DNA of 64,000 bases from Terebella lapidaria. Lineage: Eukaryota; Annelida; Polychaeta; Terebellida; Terebellidae. The stretch's first letter is position 1. Each line of letters opens with the position of its first letter. Of this stretch, positions 1-10,597 are shown piece after piece. The DNA lies in assembly GCA_949152475.1 (NCBI GenBank), contig OX424568.1, positions 26,821,667-26,885,666 of the forward strand, read 5' to 3'. A model generated the notes under the pieces. The model was not told the origin of the DNA. It saw only the letters and a list, made by a program, of their open reading frames with translations, and searched no databases. A program made the translations under genes and the position numbers.

Positions 1-1441
1 CATTCTTGGCCGCATCCGATGTCTGTTCCCCGAGGCGCAGTCTGCACTCCAAAGAAGATTCACAGAGAAGATCTCCTCCCCCCCCCCCCCTCTATGCAGC
101 TCTGCTCGTCACAGAGAGTACAAGAGTTCAGGGATCAAGGACGCGACCTCTGTGTTGTTCTGTTTGATGCAGAGCAGGCCTTCGACAGAGTCTGTCATGA
201 CAACTTGTTCGTCAAACTGCACCATCTTGGTGTACCAACTCAGTTCTGGAACGTCATGAGGGATTGGTACTCTGATTTTTTCCAGCTGTGTGAGATGGGG
301 CGGATCTCTGTCAAAACCATTTGATGTTCTGCAGGGCACCATTCAGGGCAGCCTGTCCCCGGATCTCTTCAAGGCCGACATGAACCACATGCTCTTGGAG
401 ATAGAGAGAAAGCACCTTGGAGCAATCATCGGGACCGTTTGCTGTGGTGCCCCCACGTACATGCGCCGACGATGTCGCGATCGCCTCCCCCATCATGATG
501 TCTGAACTCCAGCCACTGATGTCCATTGTGGAAGACCACTCCGATAGAGACTGGCGCTCCATCAACAACACGAAGTCTGCTGTGCTCTTGTACACCAACT
601 CGGGCCGACAGACCCAGCATGTGCCAACCTTGACCCTCAAGAACAGCGAACTTCCAGTGATGGATGCCGCCACACACCTTGGTGTTCTGCAGAGCCCAGA
701 TCCCAACATCAACAACAGGCAAGTGGATGAGCGTCTCACCATGGGACCGAAGACACTCTATGCACTTTTCGGAGCCAGTCTACATGCCAAAAATGTTCTT
801 AACCCAGCCTCTACCCGAAAACTCTGGATCACATACTTGCTTCCTCGGCTACTGCTCAGGTCTGAATTGTGGCTGTTGGAGCCGAAGCACATTGCGAGAC
901 TTGAGGATTTCCAGCGAAAAAAGTTGAGGCAGCTCCAAGGCCTGGCAGAACGGACATCAAATGTGGCAGTTCTAGGGCTCATCAGCATCCACCGAGTTGA
1001 GGCTGAGATAGACTGCCATCTTCTCACCACGTTCAGAAAAATTGCTAATGGTCCTAACTCCATCGAACATCACATTGGAATGAGACAACTCGCTACTAAG
1101 ACAAAGACATCTAGTAGCTGGTTCATCAGAGTTGAGAAAACACTCCTGAAATATGACCTTCCCTCGGCCCACACCATCATGGAAGAACCACCGTCAAAAC
1201 ATGGAAGAAGACAATCTCACAGAAAATAAATCAACATTGGGAAGAGATCCTATTGTCAAAAGTGTCGGCCCAGCCCTCCAGGCGATACGAGGCACACACA
1301 AACCTCAAGCTTGGGTTCCCTTCTCTGCTGTGGACCAGCTGCCTACAGTCTCACAGAGATACTGTCAAAGCCTACATGAAGGTGAAGGTCCTGACGGGCT
1401 CGTATTGGCCACAGAGGTGCTCCCAGCAGGGAGGAATTTAA
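1..1441 (+). mobile_element. 5'-truncated, frameshifted LINE reverse transcriptase fragment
   Basis: Three successive plus-strand frames (about 19-320, 290-440 and 417-1227) together read as the palm, thumb and tail of a non-LTR reverse transcriptase. Visible landmarks are FDAEQAFDRV (motif A), LQGTIQGSLSP (motif B), CADDVA (the catalytic YADD box, with C for Y) and HLGV just after it. A further frame change near 1230 leads to a C-terminal stretch with VKAYMKVKVLTGSY. The copy therefore has at least three frame changes and cannot be translated as one protein. It stops at a run of AAC triplets (about 1440-1456), a usual LINE microsatellite tail. The 5' part lies outside the window. The clade is uncertain; it belongs to the broad Jockey/I/CR1 side of the LINE tree. 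Confidence 0.8.
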
Positions 1442-2943
1442 CAACAACAACAACAGCAGATGGTGACCAGGACTGGAATCTCAAAACACTTTTCTGGATA
1501 CTGTTGCTATTTCATTGCCATCCTTAAAAATTTAGTTGGGGGGGAGGGGGGCTTTCACTCAGAGAGTGAAATGTCTTCTGAAAACAGAATTTCGGGGGTT
1601 AGATTTATATTTATTCAATTAACGTGAGATTGTCGGTAATTTTCACCTGCAAAACGTTGCATGTGAGACCAGAGTGGGTGTTCTTGATATGAACAATATT
1701 ATCTCGTTCTCGGGATATTTATTCTATCATTACGTAAAGTTTGACGTCGTCCGCTATCCCGGATCCTCCCGGACAAGCCGCTCACCGTGAGTCACGGCGG
1801 ACCCACGCCCGCTATCTCGGGTCCTTGCGGATAGTCTGCTCACCAAGGGTCACTGTGGGTGCAGTGTTCACGCTAACCAGGTAGCAGCCTGCCCAGCATG
1901 CCCAGAAATACGGACACCACTCAGATACTGGATCATCACCGTGGTGTTAACTGTGGCCGGCTCGCCGATGGTCCGCTCGGGGGACGGAACCAGAGTCCGT
2001 GTCGCACCATCCCATGGAGAGAGACTGGTGATCACAGGGACGAGCCCCGAATCAGCATGGTCCCCCTCCTGGACCCCCTATGAGAATTGTCTCCTGGGCC
2101 CTCGCGGGCCTTAGCTGGTGAGTGAGGATGTAGAGCTCATGGTCGAGCCTACCGTCGTCCTCTCGCCTTGCTCAGCTCTGAGACAACTTCACTGAACAAT
2201 GCGGTTTCAGAGTATTTATAACCCCAAAGCACGAGAAACTAGGGAAGTGACGTAAGACCATTGTTGCAGTACAAACAGGCGAGAGGATTAGAGGGCGTTG
2301 CTATGCAGCGCACATGCTTCGAACATGAAGCGGCCAGAAACAACAGTAGTGTTTACAAAAAATCTCCTGCCGTGATCTTTGGGCGAAATCGCCACAATCA
2401 AATTGTTGTGATTGTGTTCACAGTAAATAAGTAAGTACAGTTAATTGTACATGCAAAGTATTTCGTATACCAAATACCTGTACCTCACAACTTTTTGACA
2501 CAGATTCCCACATATGTACTAGTAGTCTACCATTTGGTGCCTTCTAACTAATTAGGCAGTGCTGCTTGATGCACTTGCCAGAGCCCACTACCTGATGACG
2601 CACAGGACTTGATCACTGCCAGTTGATCCCAGGTCAGTAACTCGTTATGGTCATTCACACGCCTGGGTAAAACTGCACACAGTGGTCACCCGCTGTGGAA
2701 GCATACAGGGACAATGGACGCAGAGTAAGAGCCTGTTTGTACATTACAGGGTAGACTTGTCCAGAAGGACACAGACAAAATGTCCTTCATGTCAGCCAGC
2801 GTTCACCAAAGCTGCCTGATTCATATCAAGTTTGTCTTTAGGAGTAGTGATTGCCCTAGCCTGAGATGGGGATGCAAGCAAGCAGCTTGCGAACCAAAAC
2901 GGCAGGGTAGCATGTATTACAAACTTTTGACATGACTAGATTT
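1442..2943. other. Intergenic, no gene recognised; short GC-rich direct repeat
   Basis: No exon or transposase is recognisable here. A GC-rich stretch holds two diverged direct copies of a unit of about 55 bp, at 1748-1802 and 1806-1860, both centred on a CCGCTATC box (period about 58 bp). The sequence from 2140 to 2340 has a TATTTATA box at about 2213 and could be a dead promoter or LTR edge, but nothing decides this. Position 2921-2943 resembles 4323-4345 and 4611-4640, so an older dispersed repeat surrounds the next element. Confidence 0.4.
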
Positions 2944-4322
2944 AGGGGCCGGTCATTATTTATCGGGTGGGGGGGTTGGATGGATTTTCCGAGAACTGAG
3001 TTTTCAAAGTTTGACCCCCCCACCGATATCGAAAAACAATGTATGACCCCCCCCCCCCCCCACCAAGATCAAAAATAAAAGTGTGACCCCCCCAATCCCC
3101 ATGTACATATATACAAGGTTATAATACACAATGGTAACAATTATAAGGAGCCAGTGTGATACTTAGATGCTGTTTCTACACTGTTTTTGGGGGTAAGAAA
3201 CAAAACACCCCCCAAGACATCTATGTCTAGGATCATGTTCCCCATAATACTTAAATCTCTTTTTCACTCCAAACTCCGCGTTTCCAAGCCCCCTTCAAAC
3301 ACTCGAGACCTGGGTTGAAGGTTATTCAGTTCATTCACTGACTGGAAATTTGTTGGAGGAATGAAAAAAAAACATGAATCTTCTTCCTTTAAATATACGG
3401 ACTAACTGGACCCCAGAGTGAACTCAGAAAAATTATAAATCTTCCACATATATCATTGATGAATCAGCCGGCCTTGAATCAATTATGTGTTGGCTCCATG
3501 ATGGGTTCATAATGTTCCGTGATGATCTGCGATTGTCTAGCAATATCCTGGCCACCAAGGAAGTCAGATAAATCAGATTCACTATGGCATCATCCGGGAC
3601 GATCCAGGACTATTTTGCAATCCTTGATGGAAAGGTCATATTTTGTTCATGGCGGTCCAGGACAGTGCTGAGCTCATCGAGGATTATCCTCAGTGGCCGA
3701 GGTTCCTGTGTTGGCAATGTATTGAGTGGAAATTCGGTCTGTGATTTTGACATGCAGGTTCGGGGTCATTGGATGTTATGAGATGTTGGTCAGCATGGTA
3801 TGGGCTGGGTGATCCATTGTTAGTCTTTGACAGTGCCCTGCATGTTAATCATCCTGACCTTGCACCGTATTCAGCTGCAGTGCTGCTGTGTTCTACTAAG
3901 GTCCATAGTTGATCCGTGGTGACAATTTTTTCAGTCTGTGGGTGATGAGCGGTTGTCGATTCACGACATCTCCTGATTTTGGGTGTTCCTGGGTGGTCCT
4001 TTCTAGGATCGAATTTCGGCGAAACTATAGTTTCACTGATAATGTGACAAACGGATGAATTCTACAATGCTGTATACTCCAGTGAACCATCAGTCCAGGT
4101 TGAGTGGATTGTTTTCACCTAATTCACTATTTCAATATACATGTACAAATTTTCTGAAAATTAACTAAAATTCGAACTCCGACCCCCCCCCCCCCCAGTT
4201 CCATTGAAAATAAAAGTATGACCCCCCCCCCCCCCAATAATGTTGAAAATGAAAGTGTGACCCCCCCCCCCCCCCCCAGTTTTTACCCAACCCCCCCACC
4301 TGATAAATAATGACCGGCCCCT
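2944..4322. mobile_element. TIR DNA element with poly-C blocks, copy 1 (non-autonomous)
   Basis: The ends are inverted repeats: AGGGGCCGGTCATTATTTATC opens at 2944 and its complement closes at 4322. The outside flanks share ACATGACTAGAT on both sides (2931-2942 and 4324-4335). That is a possible 12-bp target duplication, unusually long for a TIR element, or else chance insertion into a tandem repeat. Inside both ends are repeated units of about 35-40 bp built on TGACC plus 8-17 C, and GGTTGGATGG is conserved beside the left end. The middle (about 3290-4070) matches the second copy at 48.9-51.7 kb. No transposase motif is recognised, so the superfamily is unknown. Confidence 0.75.
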
Positions 4323-6945
4323 TACATGACTAGATCTTAAATTGTGTCCATGAAACTCTGTTTACATCACACGAAACACAGGTAACACAAATAAATTTCG
4401 TGGCAGTACTTGTACAATTCGGATGAAAACAGCTTATTATGTCAAATATATAACGTTACTAGTTTGAACACTGCAATGATTATGTCCTGTTTATGATAAC
4501 AAAAAACACATCGACTGGAACTCCACATGAGATGAGCTCCTGTTATGCCACGCATTACTTTTATACGATGAGATCCTGTTAAGCCACGTATGACAAACTT
4601 TTGCACACCTTCACATGACCAGATTTTAAATTGTACAGTGTGTCCACTTTTTACATCGCTAAGGTAACAAATAAATGCCATGGTGTTGCCAAAGTCAATG
4701 GCAATGTTTGGAGCAGACAGCGTTGGTCAGCTGGCACAAGGCGTAGCTGGTCATGCTGAAGAAGGTATATTTGCACTCCTGAGTCTCGAACGGTTTTGAT
4801 AATTCTCTCTCTAAATAAAATGAGGACTGTGGGTTTCAAACACTTGTGAGCAGCATGGCAGTTGTCAATGATGAGTAGCTCATCACTCGGGTAGCAAGGT
4901 GGCTCGGGGAGCCATGGCAGTGGCACTGCTGGTGGTACTCATTTGCACAGAAGGTATAGAAGCCTCCATCGTCGAAGATCTACTCCACTTCTGATGTACT
5001 GTGAGTGCCAGTGTTGCAAACACTTGAGAGTGACACCTATTCATGGCACTGGGGTCTGCATGGCAGTCGCTGAGGATGTAGCATGGACTTGGCGCAGTGG
5101 TGTGACTGTTGGATGCGATGGGAACGGAGCTTGGACTCTGGGTGATGAAAGCAGCTGTGCCCCACAGGAGCAGCCGCAGTGGCTGTCAGAATTTAAATGT
5201 AGAACGGCTACCATAAGGTCCAGCAATACTCTATTTTCTTGAGGACTGAGTAGAGCATTCCTCCATGGAACTGTATTTCTTCATCACATGCCATCATTTG
5301 GAAAGCCTGCACTACTCACTCTCGCAAGAAGGTCGGGATTAAGTGTTCTTCACATCCAGAAGGGATGAAGAGTCATTATCGGCTGCATCATAGTGAGCAG
5401 TAAGTTGGATTGTCCACGCTTACTGGTAACCCGGCCTTGACTTGGCTAGTGGCATATATGAGTTTATTGTTATTAAATAAATGCGAGGCTGGTCTTTGCC
5501 ATGCCATAGACACAACGTCATAATACGAAATGCGGAGTAGTGGATTGAAGGTCATTGCAGAGTATCTGAGATTGACACCAGTGTCATACGTCTGATGACT
5601 CGACATGGACTGTGCTGGGTCAACACACCCTCGTCACGAGGTTGAGGGCTTGGTGTAGACAGTGTTGTATGTGCCACTGCGCATGGCATAGACCTGAGGC
5701 TGGTCATGCCATGCCTCATACATACTGTCATTGTGTGAAGAGCGGAGCCAAGCAGTGGAGGTAATTGCGACAGTTGTGGGTATGGCGTGACTGATATGAG
5801 GCACCAGGGCTTCTCCTGTGCGGAATTATTGGTACTAGATTAGATGAGCATCCTAAGATCACAGGAGACCAATGATTCCGTGGGAACCTGTGAAAGGAAC
5901 TAGGTTGGTTTAACGGCGAATTGAATTGAATGTCCTTGTTGAGTCAGTGGCGCTTGGGGCAGTGAGCAGTGTTGTGCCGAATAAGCACTAGGTGGCACTA
6001 AAGTTGCGAGCATGCAAGTCTTGGTGCAGGTATCTGCTCAAATTGGAAGATACAACACTGAATCTGAACTGCTTAGTGGCACAGGTTATTGACTGACTCA
6101 GCGTCGTCATTCACCCATCAAACTGAGCAGGCCTCACAGCTGGATGTGAGTTTATGATCAGGTGTACTAACATGCACTAGCGATTGTGAATAGTCCCGAT
6201 ACATGAGCATGGAAACGGCAGGTGGAGGCATCAGCAGACCCATGTAGGCGTACTGAGGCCTATGTGTTGAACGCATTGCCCTGTAAGAGCATAAGTGAAA
6301 GTCAAGAGCGCTACTTATGGTTCAGGAGCTAGCAAGTCCGTGTCACTCATTGCAATGGAGCGCAGACCCAACGGTCCAAACGTGGGCACAAATCATGGAA
6401 CGACTCATCATCACAGCACACCTCATCAGGTTGAAGTGTCTGGCGCCTACCATAGAATGTGGCAGACGGGAGTGATGAGGTAGCAACCTTGGTATCGATA
6501 AGTGACATCTATAATGGAGTGTGGTATGGAGTTGAGGAGTTTTGTATTCTGGTCACACCACCAAATGTAAGTCTTTTGAGATAGCAGCTTACTTTGATGG
6601 TTGTGCAAATAACAAATCCTGCTGTGCATTTCAACGGTATATTGGCGACTGAGATGGAAACCATTGTAGTGTTTCACCCCCTCACTCATAGATCTATCTC
6701 TTAAGGTCCGTGAACCAGTCCAGGTCGTCACTGTAATAATCCCATAGAAATCCATGCAAACCCGTAATTAAATTTTATCCATATGTCAATTCATTTACTA
6801 TCTCACTATTCCAAACACAACTGGTCTCTTCAATGACTCGATTCAACTACACAAAATGGCGGGGCTGATAGCGTGTGAGTGTGCTAGTTTTTGGTAGATG
6901 TAAGAGGTTGCGTGCGCTGATTGGTCGAGAAGTGTCACAGTGCTG
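4323..6945. other. Intergenic region with short direct repeats
   Basis: No gene is recognisable. The segments 4323-4400 and 4611-4676 are diverged direct copies of one repeat (ACATGAC/TAGATTTTAAATTGT and, downstream, a TTTACATC...GGTAAC block). Only short open frames occur and none resembles a known protein. The block could be an old retroelement remnant, by analogy with the Gypsy remnant beside the sister TIR element at 48.9 kb, but I could not identify any domain. Confidence 0.35.
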
Positions 6946-7235
6946 TGAGTGATGAATTTCCTGAGGTGTTAGGATGGGTGATGAATGTCATGCAATATGT
7001 GCACCATGTTGGTCCCAGTAGTAAATTTTTCGCAGCTTAGCCCCCAAAACCTCCCCTCCCATGTCCCAACTCGCACGTACACATATTGCATGACATCCAT
7101 CACCCACCACAGTGAGTGATGAATTTCTTGAGGTGTTATGGTGGGTGATAGATGTCATGCAATATGTGCACGTGAGAGTTGGGACATGGGAGGGGAGGTT
7201 TTGGGGGCTAAACTGCGAAAAATTTACTACACATA
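6946..7235. repeat. Fold-back (hairpin) repeat with about 95-bp arms
   Basis: The segment 7018-7110 is the near-complement of 7138-7235. The arms share AGTAGTAAATTTTTCGCAG, a CCCCCAAAACCTCCCCTCCC block and GCAATATGTG. In addition, 6946-7000 recurs in direct orientation at 7113-7170 (GTGAGTGATGAATTTC and following). The transcript would form a strong hairpin. It is probably a fold-back non-autonomous element; no target duplication was found. Confidence 0.75.
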
Positions 7236-8175
7236 CTTAGTTTCAATTGAACTGGGGTCGGAAATTGAAAATGAATTATTTGGAGTTAGTAGAAAACTCC
7301 AAATTTAGTAGAAACAGCCCAATTATTTCTGATTGCAGTATACCAATGAATGCATCCACTTGTCAGATCATCAGTAAAGCTTTGGTACATTCCAGGTCCT
7401 ACACTGACCATTGAGGAACACCCCAGAAGAAGGTAAGTCATGATCCAGGTTAAAATGCATCAAAGTTTCTAGGTGGTCGACAAACGATGTCATCCTATGC
7501 TGAAACATAGTACCCCGGATTAGCTCTGAAACTAACACAGCAGGACTACAGCGGAACACAGTGTCAATACGGATGAACCCAGACCAGCACGCAACTGCCA
7601 CAGGCTATCCACGAAACATCTCACTATTGAGTCAGCACTTTATTTCACAATACCACCATCAGCACTTTGAAACAATATTGACCAAGTAGGATTGAATCCA
7701 AACCAGCATGTCAGAACAGCGAACCTATCTTTAAACCTGGATCAACGAGGATTTTCGTGGAGAACCCTGGGACCAACATGGATATTTTCAGATTACACAT
7801 AATTGCAAAATATCTTGGTTTGTCCCAGATGATTCCAGCAAATTTGAACATATCCTATAAAAAATATTTCGGCTGGTGGTTGAGATGGTCTGATTCATCA
7901 ATATTTCACTTCTCATCAATAACATGTAGATATAGTCGGCTCTGATGTCCAGTTAGTTTGTAAGGAAAAATCAATTTTATTTCGAAGATCGGATCTATGT
8001 TTCTGGATTATCGTATTCACATGTAGCCTAAGTATTGGCTGTAATAGTTTTTGTAGATTTAACCATTCCACCAAAATACTATAAATTATGCATTTCGGAG
8101 TGAATCAATTGAGTGACCTTCGACTCAGATCTCAAGTGCTTGGAAACAGTTGGCTGCTGAACAAACATGAAAATA
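7236..8175. other. Intergenic, nothing recognised
   Basis: AT-rich sequence with only short open frames and no similarity I can name. It runs up to the TA target of the pogo-type MITE. Confidence 0.4.
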
Positions 8176-8619
8176 CAGTAAACTCCCGTTACTTCAAAGT
8201 CGGATATATCGAACTACCCACTTATAACGAGGCATCACTGGTCGATTGCAATCAGGTAGGCTATATTGTTTCAAGCGGTAGCTACAGTCTTCTTTTCACA
8301 TGATGTCGAGCAGATTTTGTCCTATTGAGTAGATTATGTACCATTATAGAATGTTGATCACGTTTTACAGGGTGGACAGTATGAATAGGAAAAATTATGA
8401 AAACCACCCTCAGTCCTATATTAAAAGTCATCATGGATACCAAACGGTACTCCATTGAACCACAAAAGCTACCTACTTTTGTTCCCATTTCGAGAGAAAC
8501 CACATGGAAAAATGAATTAGAAAGAACATTTAGATGTGTAACTTCTTTTATTACGAACTTCTTTTATAACGAAGTACTCACATGGGTCCCATCGACTTTG
8601 TTATAACGGGAGTTTACTG
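8176..8619. mobile_element. pogo/Tigger-type MITE
   Basis: A 444-bp element bounded by TA on each side (8174-8175 and 8620-8621). It has inverted ends CAGTAAACTCCCGTT and its complement. TA duplications and a CAGT start with GTTATAACG-like subterminal sequence are typical of Tc1/mariner-pogo (Tigger) derivatives. The interior does not code for a transposase; the short open frames at 8397-8606 and 8582-8770 have no family features. Confidence 0.8.
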
Positions 8620-9099
8620 TACCAGTATTCTGTGGGAAAGAACCTCGAGTAACACTCTCTTGGCTGTGTTCTGGGTGAAGCTTGCCCTCAGCATTCAATC
8701 AAAGTTGAGGGCTGCCATGACGCAGTGGGCACACAGAAACTACGAATTCAGATTGCCACTGACCTTATAATATTTTGTAAGATACTATGGATTCTTGTTT
8801 CTTATAATTATCATACATTGTGTATCACAGCCTTGTATCAAGTCATGGGGATTGGGGCTGTCACTTTAGTTTCAAATCTTGATGCAAAAGTAAGGTGATC
8901 TGAAGCCAATCAGAAGGTCTCCTATTGCGTTTTGAACTGTGTAGTGGTTCTTCAATTTCTGGATCAATGTCGACCATCGTCAGCAAGAGGGTCGTCGTCT
9001 TTCGAGCCAGGTAGTTCCTCTTCCTCATTTAGCTTTAGGTCTTGCCCATCATCGGAATTAACCAGAGACTGAGGAACATCACCAGGTTCTACCTAAAGT
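8620..9099. other. Intergenic, nothing recognised
   Basis: No gene, RNA or repeat structure is evident between the MITE and the Gypsy remnant. Confidence 0.4.
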
Positions 9100-10340
9100 C
9101 TTCTAAGGATGAGGTGTCTGAGACGTCCCGTGATGTGCCTTGCAACTTGAGGTCTTTTCTTCAACAACAGTTGTAGTGTTCTTCTGTGTTGTGTTTGTCC
9201 CAACTGATATTGCCAATGGAAAGAGCATATTAGGATAAATCGTCTTCACACTACCTCTTCCACGTTCATATGGTTGTTCCAGAATGATGTAGACATCTTC
9301 CTCCAATTTGTTTTCCAGTTTGTGTTTCCCAGATATTTCTATCATAATCCTTCTTTTGGTGTTTTCCTGCTTTCTTGATGTGGTTTTCCGCGATGGTGTA
9401 GGCTTTCTTCAACCTTGTCAGTAGAGACTTGCCCAAGCCACTGTAGGACTCTGCATCCAGCTCTTGTGCTGAATACTTTGGATCGAGTTGTTGTGGTTGT
9501 CTCTTGTACATAAAAAATTATGGAGAAGCGGAGATTTGGGAGATGGGTCTATCAGTTTTTCTGCTGGTCTTCTGTGAGGGTTCCCAAAGTGAACAGCATG
9601 GTGCTGTTCATCCATTCAATCACACCATTGCCCATGGGATGATATGGTGTCCTCCTGGACTTATCTATGTCAGTGATCTTGCAGAGTTCTTGAATGTCTT
9701 TTCTTCCGAAGTGTCGGCCCTGGTCCATCTGTAGGCACTTTGGTAATCCATATGGCATGATAAATTGCTTCTGTAGTGCTTTTGCAGTTCCTGAAGCTGA
9801 TTGATTGCATGTTGGAACAGCTATGCAGTACCAGGCAATGTGGTTGTTAACTACGAGTATGTTGCCATACCCTCCTCACTTTCTTCCAAGCAAAGGAAAT
9901 CCATGCTCTCCAGTTTGAGTAGCTGTGTCCTGTGGCACGTTCCAGAAGACGAGGAGCTCATAACAGAGGCATCGATGACACTGTTGGATACAGGTTTCAG
10001 CATCTTTTTTTATTGCCGGCCAATAGAACCACTCCTATACCAGTGACAGCGCTTTCTTCTTCCCAAGATGTCCCCACCCTAATGAAGACATTCAAGCACT
10101 AGTCTGAGTTTCATTCTGGTAACACCAGCTGATACTGCTGGCCCCCTGTGACTGGTGGGCTAGACAGTCTGCGACGAAGTTCATCAAAAGCCAGTTGCTG
10201 GGCGTTCGTTCAAGACTTTGTGGTGCCGATTCTCTACCTGCTTTCAGTTTGTTCAATTCACTCCATTTCGGTATTCTTCTTGTCCGTGCTGACCTCATCA
10301 CTGAAAACATTTTCTTGTTTCATGCTGCCATGGAAGCGCG
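9100..10340 (-). mobile_element. Gypsy (Ty3-type) LTR retrotransposon fossil, integrase region
   Basis: Minus-strand stretches read as parts of a Gypsy polyprotein: an integrase catalytic-core-like piece (about 9552-9770) followed downstream by the C-terminal integrase tail (about 9103-9510). A less certain RNase H/zinc-finger neighbourhood lies up to about 10340. No LTRs were found at either side. The copy is old and broken in several places, with the reading frame changing repeatedly. It ends just upstream of the first exon of RNASEH2B, so it may sit in or near that gene's promoter. Confidence 0.7.
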
Positions 10341-10521
10341 TGTTCTGCCTAATCCTGTGGAATGGTCCATTTGAGAATTCCATACAAAATTGAACGCTCG
10401 GTATTCTGATAGAAAGGTCAAGGACGTTCGGAGAAAAAGTCCGCGAAATTGTATTTCTGAGCTCAAAGCGACTTGTATCACTGATTTTGTCAACGCGGTT
10501 GGCATACGGCAAACTATAGCA

Positions 10522-10597
10522 ATGCCCAAGAAGCAAAGTAAACAATACCCCGACAAACGAGATGAAAATCAAAACCAATGGATCATGTTTTTGCCTA
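10522..10597 (+). CDS. RNASEH2B: RNASEH2B first coding exon
   Basis: This 76-nt exon encodes 25 residues starting MPKKQSKQ and ending QWIMFLP, and leaves one base to complete the first codon of exon 2. The donor is the perfect CTA/GTGAGT at 10598. It was chosen because the phase fits exon 2 exactly and because NQWIMFLPN aligns with the strand before the KDAS segment of human subunit B. It lies 7.9 kb from exon 2, separated by an inserted LINE. The start ATG is the first in frame. The 5' UTR and promoter must lie in the roughly 200 bp between here and the Gypsy remnant; no TATA box is obvious. Confidence 0.82.

Noticed and set aside
1740-2230. GC-rich block with a TATTTATA box as a gene promoter or LTR
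   Set aside because: No downstream exon, no matching partner repeat and no terminal TG/CA structure could be found in the window.
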